Shown here piece after piece: positions 24,389 through 32,706 of a stretch of 64,000 nucleotides of DNA (position 1 is its first letter; the number at the start of each line of letters is the position of its first letter). The notes beneath the pieces are model-generated. The model made no database searches. It was given only the letters and a program-made list of their open reading frames with translations, and was not told the DNA's origin. This stretch comes from Rugosimonospora sp040255525 (lineage in GTDB: Bacteria; Actinomycetota; Actinomycetes; Mycobacteriales; Micromonosporaceae), in NCBI GenBank assembly GCA_040255525.1, contig JBDZVD010000008.1, forward strand, positions 1-64,000, in the 5' to 3' direction. The position numbers and the translations under genes are program-made.

Positions 24389-26200
24389 TCAGAAGAGTGC
24401 CGGGACGCTCTGGCTGTCGACATCCTGGTTCGGGTCGGTCGTTGCCGGGTTGCCGCGGAAGTCGGTCCAGCACGGGTGCGCGACGAAGTCGACGCCCATC
24501 GCGATGGCGCTGTAGTCGCCGATGAACACGCCCTGCAGGACGTTGCCGTCCTCGTCTGTGCCGACGAACTGGACCTGCGGGTTTGCGGTCTGGGTGGTGA
24601 TCCGCCGCAGGCGGCCGGGCTTGTCGCCCCAGCCCGCCGAGTACGCGTAGTCGACGCCGATGCCGTGCGGGTCGAACGCGCGCGTGTAGTACGAGACCAC
24701 GACCCGGTTGGCCACCGCCGCGACGGCCGGGAACCATTCGTCGGTACCGCTGCCCACCGTCACCGGTTTCGACCAGCCCCGCTCGCCGCGCTTCGAGCCG
24801 ACGAGGAACGTGTCGCCGTTGGTCTTCACCGACGAGCTGCCCGAATACTGGCCGTCGCGGTCGTCGGCCCAGGTGATCCACAGCCGGTCGGTGAGCCGGT
24901 CGTAGGCCATCTGCGGGAAGCTGTTCAGCCGGAAGTTCTCCCCGGTGAGGGTCTCCGGGAAGTCGAAGTCGCTGGCCACTTCCTGGCTGCGGTACGTGCG
25001 CCCACCGTCCCGCGAGGTTGCCACCACCACGGCGTCGTGGTCGTCCACGGCGTCGCAGTCCGCGGTCTCGCAGATCGAAGTCTCGTACGCGATGTACAGC
25101 GTGCCGTCGTTACCGACCTGGGGGTTGGAGCCGGAGCCGAACGGCGTGATCCCGCCCTTGAACCCGGCCAGAGTCGGGGACACCCGCCTCGCGCCCGACC
25201 AGGTCCGGCCGAAGTTGCCGGAGCGCACCGACATGATCGGCGATTCGAGGTAGTTGCCGGCGCTGTCGTAGGTGAACCGGGTCCAGGTCACGTAGACCGT
25301 GCCGCTGGTCGGGTCGGCCGCGATCCACTCCTTGTCGTTGAAGACGTCGGTGGGCACCGGGGTACCGGCCGCGGTGACCCCGTCGATCTGCAGGATCGCT
25401 GGATCGCCCCAGGTCAGCCCGCCGTCGTGGGAGACCGACACGGTGAGCCCGCTGGCCTCCTGGGAGCCGTCGGTCGGCAGTACCCGGCTGAACACCAGGT
25501 TCGCGTAGTAGACGGTGTTGCCGGGGCCGAAGGCGATGGCGGGATCCCCGGCGGCGTCCATGTAGGACAGTGCGCCGGTCGCCCCGGTGGGGTAAGCCAG
25601 ATGCGGCAGGACGGCGTTCTTCCAGGTGCGGCCGCCGTCGAGGCTGGTCAGCGCGACGCCGCCGCTGTCGTTGCGCTGCTCCCGGTCGTTGAACAGGCGG
25701 TAGTCGTTGGAGCCGGCGACGAGGTTGCGCGGGTTGTACGGGTTCACCGCGATGGTCGTCTCGTTCTGGGCCGCGCTGCATCCGGCCTGGCTGCCGACCG
25801 GTACGACCGTGTCGCCCCTGATCAGGTCCACGTTCGGCGCGAGGTTGCGGTACGGGTTCGGCTTTCCGAGGTAGTCCTGGCACAGTGCGGAAAGGGTGGG
25901 CTCGTCACCGCCCTCGTCGTCCTCGCCCTCGGCGAACTGCTCCTTCAGCAGGTCGTTGGGGACCCTGTGTTCGGACGGCTGGTCGCCCTGGAAGGGTCTG
26001 ACCCGGGATCCCGCGCGGGTACCGGGGTCGGCGGGTGCCGGCTTCGCGACCCCGCCGGCGCCCATCACGGTGGACGGCGCACCGGCGCCGGCGGGCGTCG
26101 TGACCGCCGCGGATGCCGGCTGTCCGGCCGCGGCGAGAGCGATGGCGGCCAGTGCCGAAGCGGTCGCGACGGCGGCCGCCCGCAGTCTTCCTGGTGTCAC
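24389..26200 (-). CDS. Secreted BNR/Asp-box repeat protein (sialidase-like propeller)
   Basis: A 603-residue exported protein. The GTG start has GGAGG seven bases upstream, then a signal peptide (MTPGRLRAAAVATASALAAI ... ASA, about 33 residues) and a Pro/Ala/Glu-rich stretch. The mature part is a beta-propeller with several Asp boxes: TSLDGGRTWKN, VSHDGGLTWGD, SGNFGRTWSG and TSRDGGRTYRS. It resembles proteins annotated as exo-alpha-sialidase, but catalytic Arg triad residues cannot be assigned, so a glycan-binding or other hydrolase role is equally possible. It is convergent with corA. Confidence 0.8.
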   Translation of the reverse strand: MTPGRLRAAAVATASALAAIALAAAGQPASAAVTTPAGAGAPSTVMGAGGVAKPAPADPGTRAGSRVRPFQGDQPSEHRVPNDLLKEQFAEGEDDEGGDEPTLSALCQDYLGKPNPYRNLAPNVDLIRGDTVVPVGSQAGCSAAQNETTIAVNPYNPRNLVAGSNDYRLFNDREQRNDSGGVALTSLDGGRTWKNAVLPHLAYPTGATGALSYMDAAGDPAIAFGPGNTVYYANLVFSRVLPTDGSQEASGLTVSVSHDGGLTWGDPAILQIDGVTAAGTPVPTDVFNDKEWIAADPTSGTVYVTWTRFTYDSAGNYLESPIMSVRSGNFGRTWSGARRVSPTLAGFKGGITPFGSGSNPQVGNDGTLYIAYETSICETADCDAVDDHDAVVVATSRDGGRTYRSQEVASDFDFPETLTGENFRLNSFPQMAYDRLTDRLWITWADDRDGQYSGSSSVKTNGDTFLVGSKRGERGWSKPVTVGSGTDEWFPAVAAVANRVVVSYYTRAFDPHGIGVDYAYSAGWGDKPGRLRRITTQTANPQVQFVGTDEDGNVLQGVFIGDYSAIAMGVDFVAHPCWTDFRGNPATTDPNQDVDSQSVPALF

Positions 26201-26606
26201 GTCAGTCCTCCGTCCCCGCGCCGCGCACCGTCGCGCGGCGCTTCTCACGGTTCGACTGCTGTCTATCAAGAAGCCAGCGGCGACGGAACCGCCCGGGACC
26301 CTATGACTCGTCGGTGGCACCCTCGCGTGCCGCTGGTGCGGCCCCGGTGGACTCGCGCGTCCGGACCCCGAGGGGAGCGGGTGGCGCGGCCCGGGTGGCG
26401 CGGCCCGGGTGCGGTGCAGGTGGTGCGGCCGAGCGCACGGGGGAACGCCGGCCGCACCGTGCGCCATGATACATATCGATCCCTGCGAGCGCGGGCGGGA
26501 CGCGGACACCGGCCGGGGTGCCGGCGGGACTGACGGGATTGGATGAGCGGGCGTTCGGGTACCTGCTGGTTACGGTCTTCCCCCTGACCAGAAGGTGAGT
26601 CGTCAG
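26201..26606. other. 406-bp intergenic region, no gene seen
   Basis: It separates the BNR-repeat gene from the DUF6131 gene and should hold promoters in both directions. ATGATACATATCGAT near 26465 is the only AT-rich, promoter-like patch. A 14-bp unit CGGGTGGCGCGGCC is tandemly repeated at 26378-26405. No conserved coding or RNA structure was recognised. Confidence 0.5.
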
Positions 26607-26762
26607 ATGATCGTTCTCGGTGTGGTCCTGCTTCTGCTGGGCCTGTTTCTCAAGGTCTCGATCCTCTGGACCATCGGCGTCATCATCCTCGTGATCGGTG
26701 CCGTGCTGTTCCTGCTGGGATCGGTCGGGCGGCCGGTCGCCGGCCGCCGCCATTATTGGTGA
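26607..26762 (+). CDS. DUF6131 small membrane protein
   Basis: A 51-residue hydrophobic protein (MIVLGVVLLLLGLFLKVSIL ... WTIGVIILVIGAVLFLLGS) with two membrane helices and a basic tail ending GGR-like (VAGRRHYW). This matches the actinobacterial DUF6131 family in length, helix spacing and the final RRHYx. Function unknown. The ATG has AAGGTGA about 11 bases upstream. The PBP gene follows after 151 bp. Confidence 0.85.
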   Translation: MIVLGVVLLLLGLFLKVSILWTIGVIILVIGAVLFLLGSVGRPVAGRRHYW

Positions 26763-26913
26763 ACCGGGCAGTCACATCGGGTGCGGCCCGCTCCGGCGCG
26801 ACGCCGCTGGGCCGCACTCACCGTCCACTGTGGAGTGCCCTCGGTACCGGATCTGAAATCTCACCTCCGGTAGGTGAGCCCGGTTCACCCCGATGGCATG
26901 AACGATCTGTTGC

Positions 26914-29010
26914 GTGTTCGATCGCTTCTTCACCGGTAAGGCGTCCCGTCTGGCTGTTTCCGGCATCCTCGCCGGCGCCGCGCTCGCGGTGTTCGCGTTC
27001 CCCGCGGCGGGCCTGTACGGCCTGATCCTCAACCGGGTCACGAACTTCTACAACACCGCCCCGGACGCGCTGGAGATCCCGCAGAACGCGCAGATCACCA
27101 CCGTGTACGCGAACGACGGCAAGACGCTGATCACGAAGTTCTACGACGAACGGCGGCACGATGTCGCGTTGAACCAGATTTCGCCGTATATGCAGGAAGC
27201 GATCGTGGCGTCCGAAGACGCCCGCTTCTACAAGCACGGCGGCGTGGACCTGCGCAGCGTCATCCGGGCGTTCGTCTCCAACGGCCGGGGCGACAACGCG
27301 CAGCAGGGCGCGTCCACGCTGACCATGCAGTACGTGCGCAACGTGCTCAAGGAGGACCCGAACCTGTCGCCGCAGCGGCGGGTGGACGCCACCGCGAACA
27401 ACGCCGGGCGCAAGATAACCGAGATGCGGTACGCGACCGCGCTCGACAAGAAGTACTCCAAGAAGGAGATCCTGCGCCGGTACCTGAACATCGCCTACTT
27501 CGGCAACGGCGCGTACGGCATCGACGCGGCCAGCCGCTCCTACTTCAGCAAGCCGCCCAGCAAGCTCACCCTGGCCGAGGCGGCGCTGCTGGCCGGTATC
27601 GTCCAGTCGCCGGACGTGGACAACCCGGCGTTCGGCGACCGGCAGGCGGCACTGACCCGCCGCTCGTACGTGCTGGACTCGATGGCGAAGATGAAGGTCA
27701 TCACGCCGGCGCAGGCGGCGCGGGCGAAGTCGGAGCCGGTGCACATCAAGACCAGCATCGAGCCGAACAACTGCACCGCGGTGCCGAAGGAGCACAACGA
27801 CTGGGGCTTCTTCTGCGACTACCTGACGCAGTGGTGGATGAACCAGCCGGCCTTCGGGCAAACCCAGCAGGATCGCAAGGACTCCCTCAAGGAGGGCGGC
27901 TACACGATCGTCACTTCGCTGGACCCGAAGACCCAGGCGGCGGCGCTGAGCCAGTCGCTGGGCGTGTACGGGTACGGCAGCCCGATGGCTCTGCCGCTGG
28001 CCATCGTGCAGCCCGGTACCGGGCGGATCGCGGCCATGGCGGTCAACCGGCACTACTCCCTGGAGTCCAACCCGGGCGGAGTCGACTACCCGAACAGCAC
28101 CGCCCAGCTGATCGGCGGCAACGGGGGAATCCAGGGCTATCCGGCCGGCTCCACGTTCAAGATGTTCACCATGCTCGCTGCGCTGGAGCAGGGCAAGAAG
28201 CTGAACACGGAGTTCAACTCGCCGGCCAAGTTGCAGACCAAGTGGTACGCCAACGGCTCGGCCAGTTGCAACGGGTACTGGTGCCCGGGCAACGACAACC
28301 CGTCGTGGATGGACGGTCCCCGGACCATGTGGAACGGTTTCGGCCGCTCGGTCAACACCTACTTCGTCTGGCTGGAGGAGCAGATCGGGCCGGAGAACGC
28401 GGTGGCCATGGCGCAGCGGCTGGGTATCACGTTCCGGGCGCCGGCCGACGCCGACCTGGCCGGTGTCAAGGCGGTCAACTGGGGTGCGTTCACGCTCGGC
28501 GTGGCGGACACCACCCCGCTCGACCTCGCCAACGCGTACGCGACGCTCGGCGCCGACGGCCGGTACTGCGATCCGCTGCCGGTGCTGTCCATCAGGGACG
28601 CCCACGGCAGGGAGGTGTCCGCGGCGAACCCGAACTGCCGTACCGCGGTCGCGCCGGACATCGCCCGGGCCGCCCTGGACGCGGGCCGCTGCCCGGTGGG
28701 CGAACAGTCGGCGTTCGGCATGTGCGACGGTGGTACGGCGCCGGAGGTCGGCTCGATCATGGGTGGGCGGCCGATCGCCGGCAAGACCGGTAGCACCGAG
28801 AACAACGCGACCGAGACATTCGTGGGCGTGACCCCGCAGTTGGCGGGCGCGGCGATCGCGGCGGATCCGGACAACCCCAGCGATCTCGCGGGCGAGGGCG
28901 TGTCCTCCAGCGTGAACAGCGCGGTGGCGCACACGCTCGCGACGGCGCTGACCGGGCAACCGGTGGTCAACTTCCAGGCTCCGTCGGCGGCGATAGCCGG
29001 CACCGGCTGA
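26914..29010 (+). CDS. Bifunctional penicillin-binding protein (class A)
   Basis: A 698-residue murein synthase anchored by one N-terminal helix (about 15-38). The GT51 transglycosylase domain has EAIVASEDARFYKHGGVDLR with its catalytic Glu, QQGASTLTMQYVRN and RRYLNIAYFGNGAYGIDAAS. The transpeptidase domain has the active-site S413-T-F-K416, S479-V-N481 and K624-T-G626 motifs. It polymerises glycan strands and cross-links peptides at the outer membrane face. It starts at a GTG giving MFDRFFTGKASRLAVSG. Two Cys-rich segments (NGYWCPGN, GRCPVGEQSAFGMC) may form disulphides. Confidence 0.92.
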   Translation: MFDRFFTGKASRLAVSGILAGAALAVFAFPAAGLYGLILNRVTNFYNTAPDALEIPQNAQITTVYANDGKTLITKFYDERRHDVALNQISPYMQEAIVASEDARFYKHGGVDLRSVIRAFVSNGRGDNAQQGASTLTMQYVRNVLKEDPNLSPQRRVDATANNAGRKITEMRYATALDKKYSKKEILRRYLNIAYFGNGAYGIDAASRSYFSKPPSKLTLAEAALLAGIVQSPDVDNPAFGDRQAALTRRSYVLDSMAKMKVITPAQAARAKSEPVHIKTSIEPNNCTAVPKEHNDWGFFCDYLTQWWMNQPAFGQTQQDRKDSLKEGGYTIVTSLDPKTQAAALSQSLGVYGYGSPMALPLAIVQPGTGRIAAMAVNRHYSLESNPGGVDYPNSTAQLIGGNGGIQGYPAGSTFKMFTMLAALEQGKKLNTEFNSPAKLQTKWYANGSASCNGYWCPGNDNPSWMDGPRTMWNGFGRSVNTYFVWLEEQIGPENAVAMAQRLGITFRAPADADLAGVKAVNWGAFTLGVADTTPLDLANAYATLGADGRYCDPLPVLSIRDAHGREVSAANPNCRTAVAPDIARAALDAGRCPVGEQSAFGMCDGGTAPEVGSIMGGRPIAGKTGSTENNATETFVGVTPQLAGAAIAADPDNPSDLAGEGVSSSVNSAVAHTLATALTGQPVVNFQAPSAAIAGTG

Positions 29011-29141
29011 GGTGCCCCGCCCGCAACGCGAACTTGCACTCGCATTCCCGGGCCGCTCGGCGGGCCTATCCGCGAAGCCGGCGATCCGCTGCCGGCGTGG
29101 CACGGGCGGCCGGGGGCTGCCGGGCGCCCGCCGGCCTGGTA

Positions 29142-29168
29142 CCGGCGTGGCGCGGGCGGCCACGCCGG
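29142..29168 (+). terminator. Hairpin downstream of the PBP gene
   Basis: CCGGCGTGG pairs with CCACGCCGG (9 bp, 9-nt loop). The left arm is part of a near-repeat of CCGGCGTGGCACGGGCGGC at 29092-29110. A likely terminator for the PBP transcript, 60 bp before the BON-methyltransferase start. Confidence 0.6.
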
Positions 29169-29227
29169 CACGCCGGTGTGAATCCGGTCGGCAGGGGTAA
29201 CGGCCCTGCCGATCGGGGGTGCCCAGC

Positions 29228-29953
29228 ATGGTGGTGGTGACAGAGCACACGGCAGTGTCGACCGGCCGGTGGGCGCTGCTCGACCAGTACCTCGCGGCCG
29301 CCACCCGGGACCTGTTCACCCACGACGACCGGCTGCGCGGGCTCACCGTCGAGGTGCGCTTCGACCGGGGCGTGGCACACCTGACCGGTGACGTACCGGA
29401 GACTGCCTCGCTGCGGGTGGTCCGCGAGCTGCTCGGCCGGGTCGACGGCGTGTACGGGGTGTGGTCGCGGGTGCGGGTGTCCGGGCGTACGCCGACCATC
29501 CTCGATCTCGGCTGCGGCCGGACCAAGCAGTACCCGGACAACATCGGCGTCGACCGGTACCCGACCCCGGCCGTGGACATCGTGGCAGACCTGCGCCAGG
29601 GCGTACCGGCGGCGGACCACTCGGTCGACGTGGTGTTCACCGTCCACGTGCTGGAGCACCTCATCGACTTCCTGAACCTGATCGACGAGTGTCACCGGGT
29701 GCTGCGGCCGGACGGTGTGCTGCACGTGATCAGCCCCTGGTGGCGGTTCGTCAACGCGGTGGCGGACCCGACTCACGTGCGCTACCTCGACGTGCAGACC
29801 ATCAAGGGGATCTGCGACCGGCGCGACGGCTCGCCCCGCTGGTACCCGCTGCACGCGGCCTGCGACGGCGCGAGTGTGTTCGCCGACCTGGCTCCGCTGG
29901 CCGACGGGCAGCCCGGCCCCGACCCCTCGCACCTGGCCCGGTTCTTCGACTGA
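29228..29953 (+). CDS. BON domain fused to SAM-dependent methyltransferase
   Basis: A 241-residue protein with two parts. Residues about 15-78 resemble a BON domain (DRLRGLTVEVRFDRGVAHLT, GDVPETASLRVVRELLGRVD, GVYGVWSRVRV), a fold normally found in envelope or lipid-binding proteins. Residues about 85-241 are a class I methyltransferase: TILDLGCGRTKQYPDNIGVD is the SAM-binding loop and acidic residue, followed by DVVFTVHVLEHLIDFLNLID and HRVLRPDGVLHVISPWW. The substrate is unknown. I use the ATG; a GTG nine bases upstream is also possible. This pairing of domains is unusual. Confidence 0.8.
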   Translation: MVVVTEHTAVSTGRWALLDQYLAAATRDLFTHDDRLRGLTVEVRFDRGVAHLTGDVPETASLRVVRELLGRVDGVYGVWSRVRVSGRTPTILDLGCGRTKQYPDNIGVDRYPTPAVDIVADLRQGVPAADHSVDVVFTVHVLEHLIDFLNLIDECHRVLRPDGVLHVISPWWRFVNAVADPTHVRYLDVQTIKGICDRRDGSPRWYPLHAACDGASVFADLAPLADGQPGPDPSHLARFFD

Positions 29954-29992
29954 GTTCCGCGCCGCGCGTCCCGGAGCACTGACGCCGGTGCG

Positions 29993-30307
29993 ATGCCAGG
30001 TGCCGCGGCCCGCGGCCGACTCGCCCGCATTCATGACAGCGCGCGCAAGAGCGGCGCGAGCAACCTGAAGAGCTTCTCCATCGGCATCGCGCCGGGTGCC
30101 TCGCTGGTGGGCCTCAGCGTCTTCGGCTCGTCGGAGTTCGCCATCAACTCCGTCATCATCCAGGCGATCGACTACGCGGCGAACGTCGCGAACGTGGACG
30201 TCATCAACGAGTCGTTCGGCGGCAATCCGTACCCGACCGACGGCGCCGACGCGACGGCACTGGCCGATGACGCGGCGGCGATCCCGTACTCGTACACCCT
30301 TGGGTGA
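29993..30307 (+). pseudogene. Remnant of an S8 (subtilisin-like) peptidase gene
   Basis: An open frame of 104 codons whose middle (GIAPGASLVGLSVFGSSEFA, NSVIIQAIDYAANVANVDVI, NESFGGNPYP) matches the segment of secreted S8 peptidases between the catalytic His and the oxyanion Asn. The Asp and His motifs before it and the Ser motif (GTSMA) after it are missing, there is no signal peptide, and the frame stops soon after ALADDAAAIP. I read it as a decayed fragment, not a functional gene. Confidence 0.75.
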
Positions 30308-30319
30308 GGTAGCGATGAC

Positions 30320-30355
30320 GGCGGCGGGCCGGGGGCGGTGCCCCCGGCCGCCGCC
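30320..30355. terminator. Long GC hairpin
   Basis: GGCGGC.GGCCGGGGGC pairs with GCCCCCGGCC.GCCGCC (16 bp with one bulge and a very short loop). It lies between the peptidase remnant and the convergent DUF1330 gene. Confidence 0.8.
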
Positions 30356-30367
30356 TGTCCCGGCTGG

Positions 30368-30415
30368 CTACTCCTGGCTTTCCACCAAGAGCTACTCCTG
30401 GCTTTCCACCACGAG
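30368..30415. repeat. 24-bp tandem duplication at the DUF1330 gene end
   Basis: CTACTCCTGGCTTTCCACCA plus AGAG at 30368-30391 is repeated, one base different, at 30392-30415. The second copy encodes the last seven codons and stop of the DUF1330 gene; the first copy lies just beyond the stop. A recent slippage event that left the protein unchanged. Confidence 0.9.
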
Positions 30416-30685
30416 CAGCCGGCGGGCGAGCGCGTCCTGCCGCACCGCGAGCGCCTGCGCGTACTCCGGCGAGGCGTACCACTCCCGGGCGCGTCGCACG
30501 TCCGGAAACTCCACGATCACCAGGCGCCGTTCGCTCGGCCACCGGCCTTCCAGCGCCGTCGGCACCGCGCCCCGGGCCAGGTACCGGCCGCCGTAGTGGG
30601 CGATCGACTCCTGGGCGAGCTCGCCATACCGAGCCGCCCGCGCGTCATCCAGGATTTCGACCTCGGAAATGACCCATGCCGCCAC
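30392..30685 (-). CDS. DUF1330 family protein
   Basis: A 97-residue alpha/beta protein of the dimeric ferredoxin-like DUF1330 family: MAAWVISEVEILDDARAARY, GGRYLARGAVPTALEGRWPS, RRLVIVEFPDVRRAREWYAS and PEYAQALAVRQDALARRLLV. Function is unknown; related proteins are small dimeric enzymes or stress-associated proteins. It faces the PfkB gene divergently across about 150 bp. Confidence 0.9.
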   Translation of the reverse strand: MAAWVISEVEILDDARAARYGELAQESIAHYGGRYLARGAVPTALEGRWPSERRLVIVEFPDVRRAREWYASPEYAQALAVRQDALARRLLVVESQE

Positions 30686-30833
30686 CGGACAAGGGTGCCA
30701 GTTGGGAACGCTGCCACTGTAGTCGGCCGTATGGACTCCTCGCGGGCGGAATGGTGGGGAAACCTTCCACCAACCGGGTGGTCGGGGCTCATCCGGACGT
30801 TAGGAGCGGCGGCGGCAGGGAAAGACCCTGAGC

Positions 30834-31826
30834 GTGAGCGGTCAGGTCATGGTCTTCGCGCCCGCCCCACAACTCACCGTGACGGTTGAGAAGCGGGGCG
30901 ACGGGCAGGAGATCCATCTCCACCCAGGTGGCCAGGGGGTCTGGCAGGCCCGAATGATCGCCTCGCTCGGCCTTCCGGTGGTCCTGTGCGCGGCGTTCGG
31001 CGGTGAGGTGGGCCAGGTCCTCGAGCCGCTGATCGCGGCGGAGGGGATCACCGTGCGCGCGGTCCTGGGCCAGTCTCACAACGGCACCTACGTCCACGAC
31101 CGGCGCGGTGGCTCCCGCGTCGACATCGCCGATGTGACCGGCGATCCGCTGTCCCGGCACGAGCTCGACGAGTTGTACGGCGTGACGCTCGCGGAGGGCC
31201 TGGCGGCCGACGTCTGCCTGCTCAGCGGGGCCGCGCATCCGGCTGTGGTACCGCCCGAGATGTACCGTCGGTTGTCCACCGACCTGGGCCGGCACGGCCG
31301 GCGCGTGGTCGCGGACCTGTCCGGCGAGCACCTGAGCGCCGTGCTGGACGGGCAGCCCTACCTGGTCCGGGTCAGCCACGAGGACCTCGGTACCGGCAAC
31401 GACCTCGACTCGCTGATCGCGTCGGTGTGCCGGCTGCGCGACCGGGGAGCGGACACCGTACTGGTGACCCGGGCGCACCAGCCGGCCGTGGCGCTGATCG
31501 GCGACGTCATCTACGAGGTGGTCACGCCCAAGCTCGAGGCGGCCGACCCGCGCGGTGCCGGCGACTCGCTGACCGCCGGCCTAGCCGCCGCGCTCGCCGC
31601 CGGTGACAGCACCGCCGAGGCGGTGCGCTGCGGCGCGGCGGCCGGTTCGCTGAACGTCACCAGGCACGGGCTGGGTACCGGCGACCGGGCCGCGGTACGC
31701 CAGCTGCGCGACCGGGTCAGGCTGGTACCGATCGGTGGGGTAGCGCCCGGGGAGCGGGGTTCCGCGCAGGGGCCGGAGGTCCACACGACCACGCAGGAGC
31801 TGGCCGAGCGGGTCGAGCTGCCGTGA
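30834..31826 (+). CDS. PfkB family carbohydrate kinase
   Basis: A 330-residue sugar kinase of the ribokinase fold, most like 1-phosphofructokinase/tagatose-6-phosphate kinase types. It opens VMVFAPAPQLTVTVEKRGDG, has the Gly-rich LHPGGQGVWQARMIASLG, and carries the PfkB signature with the catalytic Asp in DPRGAGDSLTAGLAAALAAG. It phosphorylates an unknown sugar or sugar phosphate. The start is GTG. The next gene, surE, begins 16 bp after its stop, so they probably form an operon. Confidence 0.85.
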   Translation: MSGQVMVFAPAPQLTVTVEKRGDGQEIHLHPGGQGVWQARMIASLGLPVVLCAAFGGEVGQVLEPLIAAEGITVRAVLGQSHNGTYVHDRRGGSRVDIADVTGDPLSRHELDELYGVTLAEGLAADVCLLSGAAHPAVVPPEMYRRLSTDLGRHGRRVVADLSGEHLSAVLDGQPYLVRVSHEDLGTGNDLDSLIASVCRLRDRGADTVLVTRAHQPAVALIGDVIYEVVTPKLEAADPRGAGDSLTAGLAAALAAGDSTAEAVRCGAAAGSLNVTRHGLGTGDRAAVRQLRDRVRLVPIGGVAPGERGSAQGPEVHTTTQELAERVELP

Positions 31827-31842
31827 CGACCGGGCGCGGGCG

Positions 31843-32601
31843 ATGCGCGCCCTGATCACCAACGACGACGGGATCGGCGCCGAGGGCGTGCGGCACCTCG
31901 CGCTCGCGGCCCGGGACGCGGGGCTCGACGTGGTGGTCGCGGCCCCGGCGTCGGAGGCCAGTGGCAACAGCGCGTCGATCGCGGTGGTGGAGCGGGCGGG
32001 TCAGGTACCGGTGCACCGGCGAGAGCTTTCCGGACTGGCCGGGGTACCCGCCTACGCCGTCGAGGCCCCACCGGCGTTCATCGTCCTCATCGCGACCCGG
32101 GACGCGTTCGGGCCACCGTTCGACGTGGTGCTCTCCGGTGTCAACCGGGGACCCAACACCGGCCGTTCCGTGCTGCACTCGGGTACGGTCGGCGCCGCGC
32201 TGACCGCCGTCGCGCACGGCCTGCCGGCACTCGCGGTGTCGCTGGACCTGGCCGCCGGCCCCACCGAACCGGCGCACTGGGAGACCGCGGCGCGGCTGGC
32301 GGCACGGCTGCTGCCGGTGCTGTCCGACCAGTTCGTGTTGAACCTGAACGTGCCCAACCTGCGCAGCGGCCGGGTGCGCGGGGTGCGGGAGGCGCGGCTC
32401 GCGTCGTTCGGCGCGGTGCAGACCCGGATTACCGAGGACGGCGTGGATGTCGTCGAGGCGGCCGTCGCGGAGGCCGGTGAGGTGCCGGAGCCGGACACCG
32501 ACACGGCGCTGCTGGCTACCGGGTACGCCACCGTGACGGCGCTGACTCCGCCGCGTGAGGCGGACGTACCGCCGCTGGCCCTGCCGCCGTACCAGGAGTG
32601 A
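31843..32601 (+). CDS. surE: 5'/3'-nucleotidase SurE
   Basis: A 252-residue acid phosphatase-like nucleotidase. The metal site is visible in MRALITNDDGIGAEGVRHLA (D8, D9), the Ser of PASEASGNSASI and the Asn of VVLSGVNRGPNTGR. GTVGAALTAVAHGLPALAVS is also conserved. SurE hydrolyses nucleoside monophosphates and contributes to stationary-phase survival. Its start is 16 bp after the PfkB kinase stop. Confidence 0.92.
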   Translation: MRALITNDDGIGAEGVRHLALAARDAGLDVVVAAPASEASGNSASIAVVERAGQVPVHRRELSGLAGVPAYAVEAPPAFIVLIATRDAFGPPFDVVLSGVNRGPNTGRSVLHSGTVGAALTAVAHGLPALAVSLDLAAGPTEPAHWETAARLAARLLPVLSDQFVLNLNVPNLRSGRVRGVREARLASFGAVQTRITEDGVDVVEAAVAEAGEVPEPDTDTALLATGYATVTALTPPREADVPPLALPPYQE

Positions 32602-32706
32602 GCGGGCGCCGGGCCGGTGCGCCGCGCCGCCCGCCCGATCCGGTGCCGGCGTCAGGTCCCGCCGGGCCTCGCCGGGCAGCGGTGGCGGCGCCTCGCCCCG
32701 GAGTCG

